A DNA stretch of 64,000 nt, taken from positions 62,001 to 126,000 of the forward strand of contig NZ_JAAGKO020000007.1 in the NCBI RefSeq assembly GCF_027947535.2. The letters are read 5' to 3'. This DNA comes from Streptantibioticus silvisoli (lineage in GTDB: Bacteria > Actinomycetota > Actinomycetes > Streptomycetales > Streptomycetaceae). Made by a program: the position numbers and the translations under genes. This document shows, in pieces, positions 26,990-35,472 of the stretch. Every line of letters starts with the position of its first letter. Position 1 is the first letter of the stretch. The notes beneath the pieces are model-generated. The model saw nothing but the letters and a program-made list of their open reading frames with translations, did not search any database and was not told where the DNA came from.

Positions 26990-27883
26990 TCACGGGCCGG
27001 CGGACACCGGGCCCGGGCCGGGGAGGGCGGCGAGGCGGGCGGTGGCGTAGCGGGCCAGTGCGTCGGGGGTGGTGGCGCCGTAGCGGGCGGCGGCGCGGGC
27101 GGAGACGTCGGCGAGCACGGCGGCCGCGTGCCGGGCGGCCCCGGCCAGTCCGGCGGCGGTGAGGTCGCCGACGGTGGCGGCGATGCCGGGCGGCAGGTCG
27201 TGCGGGTCGTGGTCGAGGACCTGGGAGAGGCCGAAGACGGGGTAGCGGGCGCCGCGGTCGGCGGCCCACAGCGCCCAGATGTGGTCGCGGGCCTCCTGGA
27301 GGCGGGCCTGCGCCTCCCAGAACGAGCCGCGTTCGAGGTACTTGGCCAGGTCGGTCAGCGCGTTCCAGCCCAGGAACGCCCACGCGCGGACCTTGTCGGC
27401 GGTGACCACGTCCGCGCCCGGGGTGAACGGCCGGGCCAGCAGGCCGTCCCGGTCCAGCAGCGTCACCTCGTCGGGGGCGCCGCCGGGCCGGGCGGCGGCG
27501 GGCAGGACGACCAGGTCGAGCTGCGAGTCGTCGGCGAACTGCACGAACAGCCGCCGCGAGAGGTGGGCGCCGGGCCACTCCTGCACCAGGGTGTCGACCC
27601 GTTCGCCCAGGTCCAGTTCGGCCAGCCGGCCGGTGACCGCCTCGACCGCGCCGTCGGCCACCCCGATCCCGGCGTCCACGTCGGAGAGCCGGTCGGCGGC
27701 ACCGCGTGCCAGCGAGCAGGACAGCGCGAACCACCGTGCGTCCTGCCCCGCCTCGCAGAAGTCCAACAGCCGCCGCAGAATGCGCTGTTGGGCCACCAGT
27801 TCCGCGGGCAGCGCCTCGATCCACCGTCGTCCGCCGGTCACCGCCCACCACCTTCCCGCCCCGGCCGCCCGCCGACCGTTCAC
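26990..27883 (-). CDS. Nucleotidyltransferase-domain protein (aminoglycoside adenylyltransferase-like)
   Basis: A 297-aa protein with a pol-beta-type nucleotidyltransferase core: FALSCSLARGAADRLSDVDAGI (the GS-x-DxD region, with the first Gly-Ser replaced by Cys-Ser) and LFVQFADDSQLDLVVLP carrying the third acid. The C-terminal half is helical (AKYLERGSFWEAQARLQEARDHIWALW), as in streptomycin/lincosamide adenylyltransferase relatives. Whether it modifies a drug is unknown. A later GTG (about residue 15) is an alternative start. Confidence 0.78.
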   Translation of the reverse strand: MNGRRAAGAGRWWAVTGGRRWIEALPAELVAQQRILRRLLDFCEAGQDARWFALSCSLARGAADRLSDVDAGIGVADGAVEAVTGRLAELDLGERVDTLVQEWPGAHLSRRLFVQFADDSQLDLVVLPAAARPGGAPDEVTLLDRDGLLARPFTPGADVVTADKVRAWAFLGWNALTDLAKYLERGSFWEAQARLQEARDHIWALWAADRGARYPVFGLSQVLDHDPHDLPPGIAATVGDLTAAGLAGAARHAAAVLADVSARAAARYGATTPDALARYATARLAALPGPGPVSAGP

Positions 27884-28176
27884 GCCGGGCCATCATCGCC
27901 ACGGCCCGGCGTGAACGGCAAGCACCACCGCCCGCACGGCGTGCGCGGCCCCGGGTCGCCCGCCGGGGGTGGACGGTCCGGGGGCGCCCGCACGGCGTGG
28001 GCGGGGTCCGGGGCGAGGGTCATGCGGGAACGATCCCAGGACAACGGTCCGCAGTCGCCCGCCCGAGGTGAACGGCCCCCGCGCGAACGGTGCGGAGTCG
28101 CCGGGCGTGCGAACGGCTCCCGCCCACCGGCGCGTTCGGCCGACCGCACGCGAACAGCCCCCAGGCAGTGGCGCGT

Positions 28177-29091
28177 TCAGCGAGAGGTCGTGCGGCGTAG
28201 CCAGGCGGCGGTTCGGGCCGCCCAGGCCGCGACGGCGTCCTCCGGTGTTCCGTCGAGCAGGTGGATCGCCGATCTGTTCGAGGCCGAACGTGGCGTACCG
28301 GACGCGGGCGCGGCGCAGGTCTCCGCGTCGACCGCGGCGCGGACCCCGGCCCAGCCGTGCCAGGACAGGCGAGCGGGGTCCACGGCGCGGCGGAAGGGGG
28401 AGGCGAGGTCCCGCTTCAGGAGACCGGTCAGCCGGCCGGCCGCGTCCCCGTGGGTGGTGCCGCCGGAGCCAGGTGACCGTGGACCAGGCGGGACGGCAGC
28501 GCGGGGAGGTCGGGGCGACCCGCACCCGGCGCAACGCCGCCGGCCACCAGACGGCGGACGGCAGGGCAGCAGGCAGCAGGCAGCAGGCAGCAGGCAGCAG
28601 GCAGCAGGCAGCAGGCAGCAGGCAGCAGGCAGCAGGGCGACGACCTGGCCGGTCATCGGTTCCGCCCACCGCTCGCGGCCGGCGAGCTCGTGCGGGACGC
28701 CCAGGACGCCGTCCAGTGGCGCGAGGTCGACATCACGCAACGCGGCCGGTACGGCGGCCGGTTGAGCCGGGTCGCCCTGGCCCTTCGGGCAGGCCGCGCC
28801 GTCCGGTCAGGGCAGCGCGACGGCGGTCCGGCCGGCGAACGCGGTCACCCCGCCCTGCGGCACCGGAGCGTCGAACGGCGGACCGGCCCACGCCAGCCGC
28901 TCCAACAGCGCCGTGCGGCGCGGCAGTTCGGCGGCGGCCGCCGGGGTACGGGCGATCCGGACGGCGGCGGCACCGGGCAGCAGGACGACGGTGTGCGACT
29001 GGCCGGCGGTGACCAGCGTGCCGGTGAGGTCCTGGCCGGGCAGCGGGGCGGCGACCACCTCCCGTAGAGCGTCGGGCAGGCAGACCGTCAT
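28177..29091 (-). pseudogene. Aminoglycoside-phosphotransferase-family pseudogene
   Basis: The N-terminus is intact (MTVCLPDALREVVAAPLPGQ, SHTVVLLPGAAAVRIART with the ATP-binding region) but stops at 28807. Downstream, in another frame, come LAPLDGVLGVPHELAGRERW and PMTGQVVALLPAA. A run of 7-bp repeats follows, then LVHGHLAP where family members have HGDLA, so the catalytic Asp is His. Two more frames are needed for LASPF, DPARLSWHGWAGVRAAVD and the C-terminal AARTAAWLRRTT. The gene is clearly dead. Related intact proteins are macrolide or aminoglycoside kinases. Confidence 0.85.
28565..28634. repeat. GGCAGCA microsatellite, ten perfect units
   Basis: Ten exact copies of GGCAGCA fill 70 bp inside the phosphotransferase pseudogene. 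In the original minus frame they encode repeats of LLPAACC, seeded by the family motif ALLPA. With 7-bp units each gain or loss shifts the reading frame. Confidence 0.97.
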
Positions 29092-29207
29092 GCCGCCACG
29101 GCACCCGGGCCCCGGAACGGCCACCGGTCGCGCTCGCCAACCACCGCTGCCGCAGAGCGCGTTGGAGTGCTCATGAGGGGCGAACACGGGCGACCGGGCA
29201 AAGGGGC

Positions 29208-30637
29208 TCAAGGGGCGGATCGGGTGCGCAGCGTGCGGTCGGTGAGGGTTATGGCGACCAGGGCGAGGCTGACGCCGATCATGATCCAGGCGATGACATG
29301 GACGCCGCGGTCGGTGACGTGCCGGCGGAAGACGATTCCGGTGATGGCGGAGGACGCGATGGAGCCGACGTAGCCGAAGGTACGCAACAGCCCGGAGGCC
29401 GTGCCGAGTTGTTCGGCCGGGGCCTGGGCGTAGAGGGCGGTCTGGTTGCCGGCGCTGGCGGCTCCCATCGCGACGCCGAAGACGACCGTGATGACGACCA
29501 GCCAGCCGATCCACGCCGAGGCGCTGAGCAGGAGTACACCGGCGGAGGCGATCAGGCAGGTCAGGGCGGCCGCGACGGCGGGGCCGCGGACCAGGTTGCG
29601 GCGGGAGATCGGCGAGATGACCACGCCGGAGACCAGGGTCATCGGGAGCAGCAGCAACCCGGCCTCCGTCTCGGACAGGCCGCGGACGGTCTCGACCCAT
29701 TGCGTGATGCCGTACAGCACGACGTAGACGCACAGCAGCACCAGCCCGAAACGCACGTACGTCCTGGTCAGGGCCCTGTTGCTCGCGAGCAGCCGCACGT
29801 CGAGGAACGGTCTGCGGGCGCGCAGCTCCCAGGCCACGAGGGCGCACCACAGCACGATCGCGAGGCCGAGCACGTACCAGTGCGCGGTGGGCAGCTCGAA
29901 CAGGAACAGCAGGAGGGCGGCCATCGCGGCGGCGAAGCCCGCGATGCCGGTCACGTCGAGGTCGGAGGCGACGGCGCGGGCGCTGCGGGAGCGGTCCGGC
30001 GGGCCGTCCGGCGGGATCCAGGCCAGCGTCGCGACCAGCGCGATCACCGCGACGGGCAGATTGACGAGAAGACCGAGCGCCAGCCGAGCGCGCCGACCAG
30101 GACACCCCCCAGCGGCAGCCCGAGGGAGGAGGTGGCGATGCCGGCGATCTGCAGTCCGCCCAGCACTCCGCCCGGCGGCTGGTCCAGGCCGGCGTCGCGG
30201 GCGCGGCGGCGGATGAGCAGCATCGCCGTCGGGTAGCCGCAGGACGTTCCGAGCCCGATCAGGACCCGGCTGAGCAGCAGCGTGGTCAGGTCCGGTGCGA
30301 GGCCGCCGACGAGGCCGCCGATCGCGACGAGCACGATCCCGACCAGGAACACCCGTCGCGGCCCGAACACCTCGGCGGCCTTGCCGGCGGTGGGCTGGGC
30401 GATCGCGCTGGCCAGGTACAGGGCGGTGACCAGCACGGCGGTCTGCCCGATCGGCACGGCCAGCCCGCGGGCGATCGGCACCAGGGCGGTCGCGATCAAC
30501 GAGCTGTTGATCGGATTGAGCGCCGATCCGAGGAACAGCGGTGCGGTGAATCCGTACGGGAAGGCTGGGCCGCGCCGGCGTGCCGCGTCCGCGGGCTCCC
30601 CCTCGGGAGCGGCCGGGGGGCCACCGGTGGGCATCAC
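29208..30637 (-). pseudogene. MFS transporter broken by a 1-bp frameshift
   Basis: Two frames make one 14-TM-like exporter. The first (30637 down to about 30070) contains MFS motifs FGPRRVFLVGIVLVAIGGLV and GLGTSCGYPTAMLLI and reaches GWRSVF. One base is missing there; adding a C restores FLVNLPVAVIALVATLAWIP. The second frame carries the rest to 29208, ending RTLRTRSAP. Everything else is intact, so it is either a very recent mutation or a sequence error. It follows the marR gene by 23 bp and is its expected target. Confidence 0.85.
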
Positions 30638-30660
30638 GTACTCCAGGGGTTCCGGGCGGG

Positions 30661-31134
30661 TCAGACGAGATCGGCGAGGCGCTGCATCAGCAACGCGGCG
30701 GCGTCGAGGGTCGCGATCTCCTCATCGGTGAACGACGCGTCCAGCACCGCGGCGATCCTGTCCACGAGCGCGCTGCGGCCCGAACCGACCGCGTTCCGGC
30801 CGTCTGCGGTGAGCGTGAGGATCGACCGGCGCCGGTCACCGGCGTCGGGCTCGCGCGCGACCAGGCCGCGCCGCTCCAGACTCGCGACCGTGGCCCCCAT
30901 CGCCTGCGGGGTGATCTGCTCCAGCCGGGCCAGCTCGGCGGTCGTCGCCGGCCCGCGCCGGTCCAGCCGCGACATGGCCGTCAGCTCGGGCCCGGTCAGT
31001 TCACCCTCGGTCGTGGCCTCGCGGGCCCGCCGCTGGAACGCCCCCACCCCGACCCGCAGCCGTGTCGCCGTCTCCCGGACCGCGACCTTCCCGCCGGCAC
31101 CGCTCGCGCCGCCGGCTCTCCTGATCTCGCTCAC
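30661..31134 (-). CDS. MarR-family regulator of the adjacent MFS gene
   Basis: A 157-aa MarR protein: LTAMSRLDRRGPATTAELARLEQITPQAMGATVASLERRGLVARE is the winged helix (residues 55-100) and PDAGDRRRSILTLTADGRNAV the wing. The GTG at 31134 is embedded in a palindrome, a common arrangement for MarR self-repression. It is the first gene of an operon with the MFS exporter, the classic layout for drug efflux control. Confidence 0.93.
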   Translation of the reverse strand: MSEIRRAGGASGAGGKVAVRETATRLRVGVGAFQRRAREATTEGELTGPELTAMSRLDRRGPATTAELARLEQITPQAMGATVASLERRGLVAREPDAGDRRRSILTLTADGRNAVGSGRSALVDRIAAVLDASFTDEEIATLDAAALLMQRLADLV

Positions 31135-31159
31135 ATTCGACAGGCTAGGCTGTTGAATG
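31134..31159. promoter_or_regulatory. MarR operator over the marR start
   Basis: CATTCGACAG-GCTAGG-CTGTTGAATG is a 26-bp palindrome with 9 of 10 arm positions paired. It begins at the first base of the marR start codon (GTG, 31132-31134 on the minus strand). Binding here would block both transcription and access to the start. Confidence 0.78.
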
Positions 31160-31225
31160 CGGCTTTGCAAGGCTGGCCTTCCCATTTCTCGGGGGTGCCG
31201 CCGGGGGCGTGACGTCGGTAGGAAG

Positions 31226-31361
31226 GTCGGTACGTAGTCCTGTCGGTACGTAGTTCTGTCGGTACGTCGCTCCGTAGTCCTGTCAGTCTGTTGTTACGTC
31301 GGTACGTCAGCTCGTCGGGACATCGGTACATCGCTACATCGGTCCGTCAGTACGTTCCGTC
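31226..31361. repeat. 8-bp tandem array, seventeen units
   Basis: Seventeen units of 8 bp with consensus GTCGGTAC run without gaps (GTCGGTAC, GTAGTCCT, GTCGGTAC, GTAGTTCT, GTCGGTAC, GTCGCTCC ... ATCGGTAC, ATCGCTAC, ATCGGTCC, GTCAGTAC). The array is AT-richer than its surroundings and begins 67 bp beyond the marR operator, on the upstream side of marR. Confidence 0.92.
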
Positions 31362-31544
31362 CCGACGTTCCGTACCGGTGTCCCGCCCGAGGTCAACCGG
31401 CTCCAACCCGCACTGCTTGGCGGCCCGGGCGCCGTGGCAGGCGTGGCTGGAGCCGTCCGCCGACCGCGTGAATGCGTACGCGGGCGACCGGCCGCCGGGC
31501 CGCCGGCCTCCCGCCTTGAGCGGTCACCGCGGCCCGGGACGCCG

Positions 31545-32213
31545 TCAGCCCAGTGCCGCCAGCTGCCGTACGCCGCTGAGCGGTGAGGTGAGCACCGGGA
31601 CCGTGATGCCGCCGGTGGGGACGGTTGCGACGGCCTCGGCCATGGGGGCCTGGGCGAGGACCAGGACGTCGACCTCGTGCGTCATGCGTACCGCTTCCTG
31701 GGCGATCAGCCGGTCGTGGCCGGCGTGGTCGCCGGCGACCCATGCCTCGTGGGCACCGGGGCAGACCGACGTGGTGACGTCGACGGCGGCACCGGTCTCG
31801 GCGGCGACCTGGCGAATCAGGTCGGCGGTGGGGTCGAGGGCGGCGTGCAGCGTGCCGAGTACGCCGACGTGGTGCCCGCCGGCGACCGCCTCACGGGCCA
31901 TCGGCTCGTCGATGCGCAGCAGCGGGATGCCGGCCAGCGGGCGGGCGAGTTCGACGGCCCGGCCCATGGACGGGCAGGTCACCAGCACCGCGCGGGCGCC
32001 GGCGTCCTGCGCGAGGGTGGCGTACGCGGCGAGGCGGCGCACGGTCTGCGGCAGCAGCCCGTGCACGACCGTGTCGCCGAGCAGGCTCTCGTCGACCACG
32101 TGGTAGGCGGCGGTGCGCGGCGCCTCGCGGGCGATCAGCGGGCCGAAGACGGCCGGCAGCGAGGCGACGGTGTGCAGCACGCACACCCGGGATGATTCGG
32201 CGCTCCAGGTCAT
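31545..32213 (-). CDS. Aspartate/glutamate-racemase-family protein
   Basis: A 222-aa protein of the Asp/Glu racemase superfamily. The first catalytic position is Cys80 in VTCPSMGRAVELA. The second family cysteine is replaced in VLVLAQAPMAEAV (Ala near residue 187), as in decarboxylase- or isomerase-like branches rather than true two-base racemases. GTLHAALDPTADLI and GITVPVLTSPLSGVRQL complete the fold. Its ATG overlaps the stop of a tiny ORF that in turn overlaps the FGGY kinase gene, so the genes are translationally coupled. Substrate unknown. Confidence 0.87.
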   Translation of the reverse strand: MTWSAESSRVCVLHTVASLPAVFGPLIAREAPRTAAYHVVDESLLGDTVVHGLLPQTVRRLAAYATLAQDAGARAVLVTCPSMGRAVELARPLAGIPLLRIDEPMAREAVAGGHHVGVLGTLHAALDPTADLIRQVAAETGAAVDVTTSVCPGAHEAWVAGDHAGHDRLIAQEAVRMTHEVDVLVLAQAPMAEAVATVPTGGITVPVLTSPLSGVRQLAALG

Positions 32214-32392
32214 GCCGCGCTCCCGTCGGCCGTGCGGGCGGCGGGAACGGGCCGGCCGCCGGGGACGGCTTCCGCGGGGACGGGCGCCGTGGCTGCCGCG
32301 GCCGACGGGCGAGCCGGGGCAGCCGGGACGGCGCCGTGAGCGGGGTCGGCCGGGGTGGGCGCCGGGACGGGCTGGGCGGGCAGGTGGGTCAC
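32210..32392 (-). CDS. Possible 60-aa Ala/Pro-rich small ORF
   Basis: GTG at 32392 overlaps the kinase stop (GTGA) and the TGA at 32210 overlaps the racemase ATG (ATGA). The product (starting MTHLPAQPVPAPTPADPAHG) is low in complexity and matches no family I know. The double 4-nt overlap is the only evidence for translation. It may simply be a coupling bridge between kinase and racemase. Confidence 0.35.
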   Translation of the reverse strand: MTHLPAQPVPAPTPADPAHGAVPAAPARPSAAAATAPVPAEAVPGGRPVPAARTADGSAA

Positions 32393-33861
32393 GGCTGGCT
32401 CTCCTCGGTCGGTTGCGGTCGGGGTGCGGTCACGGCGGGCAGAAAGCGCTGCCGGTGCTCCCGCTGGTAGGCCTGCCCGGTGTCGCCGGGAGCACTCAGG
32501 ATCCGAACCGGGCAGGTCAGCGCGGTCGGGTCCAGGCCGAGCGCGGCGCCCGCCCAGGCCGCGGCGCCGAGGCAGGGCGCCTCGGCGGCCCGGCACACCC
32601 GGGTACGCCACGGGCTGACGGCCGCCTTGATCGCCGTCCATTCCGCCAGCCGCACCGGGCCGCCCAGCAGCGTGACGCTCGCGGGTGCGGCGCCGGTCAG
32701 TTCGCCCTGCATGTCGGCCATCCACCGCGCCTGGTGCGCGGCGCCCTCCAGCAACGCCCGCGCCAGCTGCGGCAGTCCGTGCCCGGCGCCCAGCCCGTGC
32801 ACCGCCAGCCGTCTGCCGCGGTCGGGGAGCGGTGCGGACCGGCCGGCGAGGTAGGGCTCGACCAGCAGGCCGGTCGGCCCGTCGCCGGCCTCGGCGACCA
32901 GCGCGCGAAAGCGTGCGTACCGTTCGGCGGACGGGCGGTCGGCCAGACCGAGGAAGCGGTCGCAGAACCACTCGACCAGGCCGCCGGAACTGGGCAGCCC
33001 GGCGACCACGCACCAGGCTTCCCCGTCGGCGTGCCGCCCGTAGGACATGCCCTGCGCGGCGGCGGCCGCCGGGTCGGGGGCGTGGTCGGCGACGGTGAGT
33101 ACGGCCTCCGCGGTACCCATGGAGTCGGCGGCCTGTCCCGGCCCGCGCACCCCGGCGGCCCAGGCGCCGACCAGGTGGTCGTGGCCGGCGACCACCACCG
33201 GTACGCCGTCGGCGGTGCGGCCGGCCGGCTCGCCGGGGCGGCGCACGTCGGGCATCCGGGCGGCGTCGAGCCCGGCGAGGGCCAGCAGGTCCTCGTGCCA
33301 GGCCCCGGCGCGCGGGTCCCACGCCATGGTGCGCTGGGCGAACGTGCCGTCGGTGGCGACCACCCCGGTGAGCGCCTGGGCGACCAGGTCGGCGGCACCG
33401 GCCCAGCGGCGGGCGCGGCGGACCAGGCCCGGTTCCTCCGCCGCCAGCCACAGCCACTTGGCGAGCGGCACCTTGGCGGAGGGCAGAATCCCGGTGACCG
33501 CGTGCAGGTGCCCGGCGCCGACCTCGCGGCGCAGCCGGTCGGCGTACCGGGCGGGGCGCGGGTCGGCCCAGGACAGCGCGGGGGTCAGCGGTTCACCGCC
33601 GGCGTCGAGCAGCGCGCCGGTCTCGGCCATGCCGGTCAGCCCGATGGCGTCCGGCCGGCGTCCGGCGTGCCGCACGCAGTCCGCGAGCGCCCCGAGCGCG
33701 GCGCCGGTGAGGGCCCGGACGTCGTAGGTGCGGCCGGTGGGATCGCCGGGCGTCGGACGTTCGGCCCGCGCGAGCACTCCGCCGTCCGGCGCGCACAGCA
33801 CCGCCTTGCAGTGCGTACTGCCGACGTCGACCCCGGCGAGCACGGGCGGTCCGCCGGTCAC
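32389..33861 (-). CDS. FGGY-family carbohydrate kinase
   Basis: A 490-aa sugar kinase: the phosphate-1 motif is LAGVDVGSTHCKAVLCAPDG (residues 8-27), IGLTGMAETGALLDAGGEPL follows, VVAGHDHLVGAWAAGVRGPGQAADSMGTAEA forms the middle, and SVTLLGGPVRLAEWTAIKAA is the C-terminal adenosine-binding region. GTG start. Such kinases phosphorylate ketopentoses, ketohexoses or polyols. The partner racemase-family gene suggests a less common acid or keto sugar, but this is only inference. Confidence 0.92.
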   Translation of the reverse strand: MTGGPPVLAGVDVGSTHCKAVLCAPDGGVLARAERPTPGDPTGRTYDVRALTGAALGALADCVRHAGRRPDAIGLTGMAETGALLDAGGEPLTPALSWADPRPARYADRLRREVGAGHLHAVTGILPSAKVPLAKWLWLAAEEPGLVRRARRWAGAADLVAQALTGVVATDGTFAQRTMAWDPRAGAWHEDLLALAGLDAARMPDVRRPGEPAGRTADGVPVVVAGHDHLVGAWAAGVRGPGQAADSMGTAEAVLTVADHAPDPAAAAAQGMSYGRHADGEAWCVVAGLPSSGGLVEWFCDRFLGLADRPSAERYARFRALVAEAGDGPTGLLVEPYLAGRSAPLPDRGRRLAVHGLGAGHGLPQLARALLEGAAHQARWMADMQGELTGAAPASVTLLGGPVRLAEWTAIKAAVSPWRTRVCRAAEAPCLGAAAWAGAALGLDPTALTCPVRILSAPGDTGQAYQREHRQRFLPAVTAPRPQPTEESQP

Positions 33862-33974
33862 CGCAGGCGGGCGGAAGCGCCGGCGGCGGGCTCACCGGCG
33901 GTGAGGGGCTCAACCGTTGCCGTCATGCCTGCCCGGCGGGGAAGCCCGGCGGCGGGCCCGGTGAAGGGGGTCAT
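33858..33974 (-). CDS. Possible 38-aa leader ORF before the kinase
   Basis: ATG at 33974 with GGAG 7 nt upstream reads MTPFTGPAAGLPRRAG and continues through an internal ATG to a TGA that overlaps the kinase GTG by 4 nt (GTGA). No family is recognised. It could couple translation of the kinase or be chance in GC-rich DNA. Confidence 0.3.
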   Translation of the reverse strand: MTPFTGPAAGLPRRAGMTATVEPLTAGEPAAGASARLR

Positions 33975-34274
33975 GGGGCGGCTCCAGGGTCGGCCGGGTC
34001 ACGGCACAGCCGGATCGGCGTCGGATACGCCCTGTCGCATACCCCGTGGTGGCCTGGCGGGACCGGACATCACCGGTACGTGGCACGCGGCACGGTCGGA
34101 GTGCCGCGTTCCCGGATGCTGGGCGGAAGCGTTCCGTCGTGGGCCGGAAGCGTTGCGGATGCGGGCCGAACGCGGGCCGGACGCATTCCGGATGCGGGCC
34201 GGCCGCCGGAGTTCCGAACGCGAAGCCCTCAACGTCACCGTGCGGAGGGCCATCGTGGCGGACATCACCGTGGC

Positions 34275-34349
34275 GGGACGTCAGCCCGGTGGGACGTCAG
34301 CCCGGTGGGACGTCAGCCCGGTGGGACGTCAGCCCGGTGGGACGTCAGC
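34275..34349. repeat. 16-bp tandem repeat, four and a half units
   Basis: Four exact copies of GGGACGTCAGCCCGGT and a partial fifth. Each unit contains the palindrome GACGTC. The array lies in a 550-bp gene-free stretch (33975-34526) that also holds irregular GGAAGCGTTCCG- and GCGGGCCG-type repeats at 34120-34210. Confidence 0.95.
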
Positions 34350-34499
34350 GCGGCCAAGCTCACCGTGGCGGAGGTCACCTCACCGGAGGTCACCGCGCCG
34401 GACGTTGACGCCCGGACACCACCGCGCCGGAAACCCACCTTCCCCGTCCCCCGCTCCCCCGCCCAGCCGGTCACCCCGGTCACATCGGCCACCCCGGAC

Positions 34500-34541
34500 A
34501 CCCCGGCGCACCCCCCGGCGGGCCCCCTACTGCGCCGGGGT
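34500..34541 (-). terminator. Hairpin at the end of the STAS gene
   Basis: ACCCCGGCGCA and TGCGCCGGGGT are perfect 11-bp arms around 20 bp, and the loop contains the stop codon at 34527-34529. There is no T run, as is common for actinobacterial terminators. It may also protect the 3' end. Confidence 0.45.
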
Positions 34542-34934
34542 CGTACGGTCACCCGGCGGGCGGCTGCGGACGGTCGGCGGGGCGCCGGTCGGGCTGGCGG
34601 TGACGCGGCGCGGCGGGGTGGTGTGGTCCGCGGTGCCGAAGACCTCGTGCGCGCCGACCAGGTCGAACAGGCCGCGCGGCTGGCCGGTCAGGCCCACGAC
34701 GACCAGCCGTATGTCGGCCTTCAGCAGGCGCAGCCGCAGCCGGAGCAGCAGGTTGAGGCCGGAGGAGTCCATGAAGGAGACCTCGGACATGTCGAACAGC
34801 ACGGAGGTGCAGCCGACCGGCAGACGCAGCGCCGCGTCGAGCCGGGGGCAGGAGTCGAGATCGATCTCACCGGTGACGCGCAGCGTGTACACGCCGCCGC
34901 GCAGTCCGGTGCTCACCGCGAGGGTGTGCGGCAT
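34527..34934 (-). CDS. STAS-domain anti-sigma-factor antagonist
   Basis: A 135-aa protein of the SpoIIAA/RsbV type. VYTLRVTGEIDLDSCPRLDAAL is the first strand and helix. VLFDMSEVSFMDSSGLNLLL carries the phosphorylatable serines (Ser57/Ser58), and VVVGLTGQPRGLFDLVGAHEVF ends the domain. A Pro/Thr-rich tail follows. A strong ribosome site (GGGAAGGGGGGA) precedes the ATG at 34934. It is divergent from the SigB-like sigma gene, fitting a partner-switching circuit, though no anti-sigma kinase lies nearby. Confidence 0.92.
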   Translation of the reverse strand: MPHTLAVSTGLRGGVYTLRVTGEIDLDSCPRLDAALRLPVGCTSVLFDMSEVSFMDSSGLNLLLRLRLRLLKADIRLVVVGLTGQPRGLFDLVGAHEVFGTADHTTPPRRVTASPTGAPPTVRSRPPGDRTTPAQ

Positions 34935-35367
34935 CGTTCCCCCTTCCCTGGGGGCTTCCCTGGGGGCATGGGCCCGCCGCGGCGCCATCCGTGGCACCGC
35001 CGGCTGCACGGTGGTCGACACCATGCGCAGTCCGGCGACGCACCCGCGCCGGAAGTGGTCACGGGGAACGTGACCACGGTGGCGGTGCGGGGATGAGCCG
35101 GGCCAGGCCGGTCTGCGCCCACCATCGCACAGCGCGTGCGGCCCACGCCAGGGCGGATACCGGTCTACCGGCGCGTTTGTCCCCGTCCGGCGGCGGGCAC
35201 CCGGCGATCCCGGCGCCGCGGGGGACGGGAGCGCGCCGGGATGGGACGGGCGGCGGGCCGGCGGGGGCCCGGCCGACGGCGGGGTCCGGCGAGGGCCCGC
35301 CCGCCAGCACGGGTGACCCGGTCACGCCAGTCGAACGCGGCCGTTCGAGGGTCGCGGTGTGATATCC

Positions 35368-35392
35368 GATTCCAACCGATTTGTAGGGGTAA
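35368..35392 (+). promoter_or_regulatory. Possible SigB-type promoter of the sigma gene
   Basis: GATT-N15-GGGTAA fits the streptomycete SigB-class pattern (GNNT, 14-16 bp, GGGTA). It would place transcription about 70 bp before the GTG at 35473, giving positive feedback. The match is by eye only. Confidence 0.42.
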
Positions 35393-35472
35393 GGGCTACG
35401 TGTGCTCCATCCGGAGGACACCCGTCCGTCGTACCGCCCCGTGCGGGCCGCCGGATCAGGGCTGCCGCCCGA

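Noticed and set aside
28565-28634. Functional phase-variable resistance gene
   Set aside because: Besides the 7-bp array the gene has other frameshifts, a stop after 94 codons and a changed catalytic Asp, so changing repeat number alone could not restore it.
34275-34349. CRISPR-like regular repeats
   Set aside because: The 16-bp units are directly adjacent with no spacers, and there are no cas genes. It is a simple tandem repeat, as are the other arrays.
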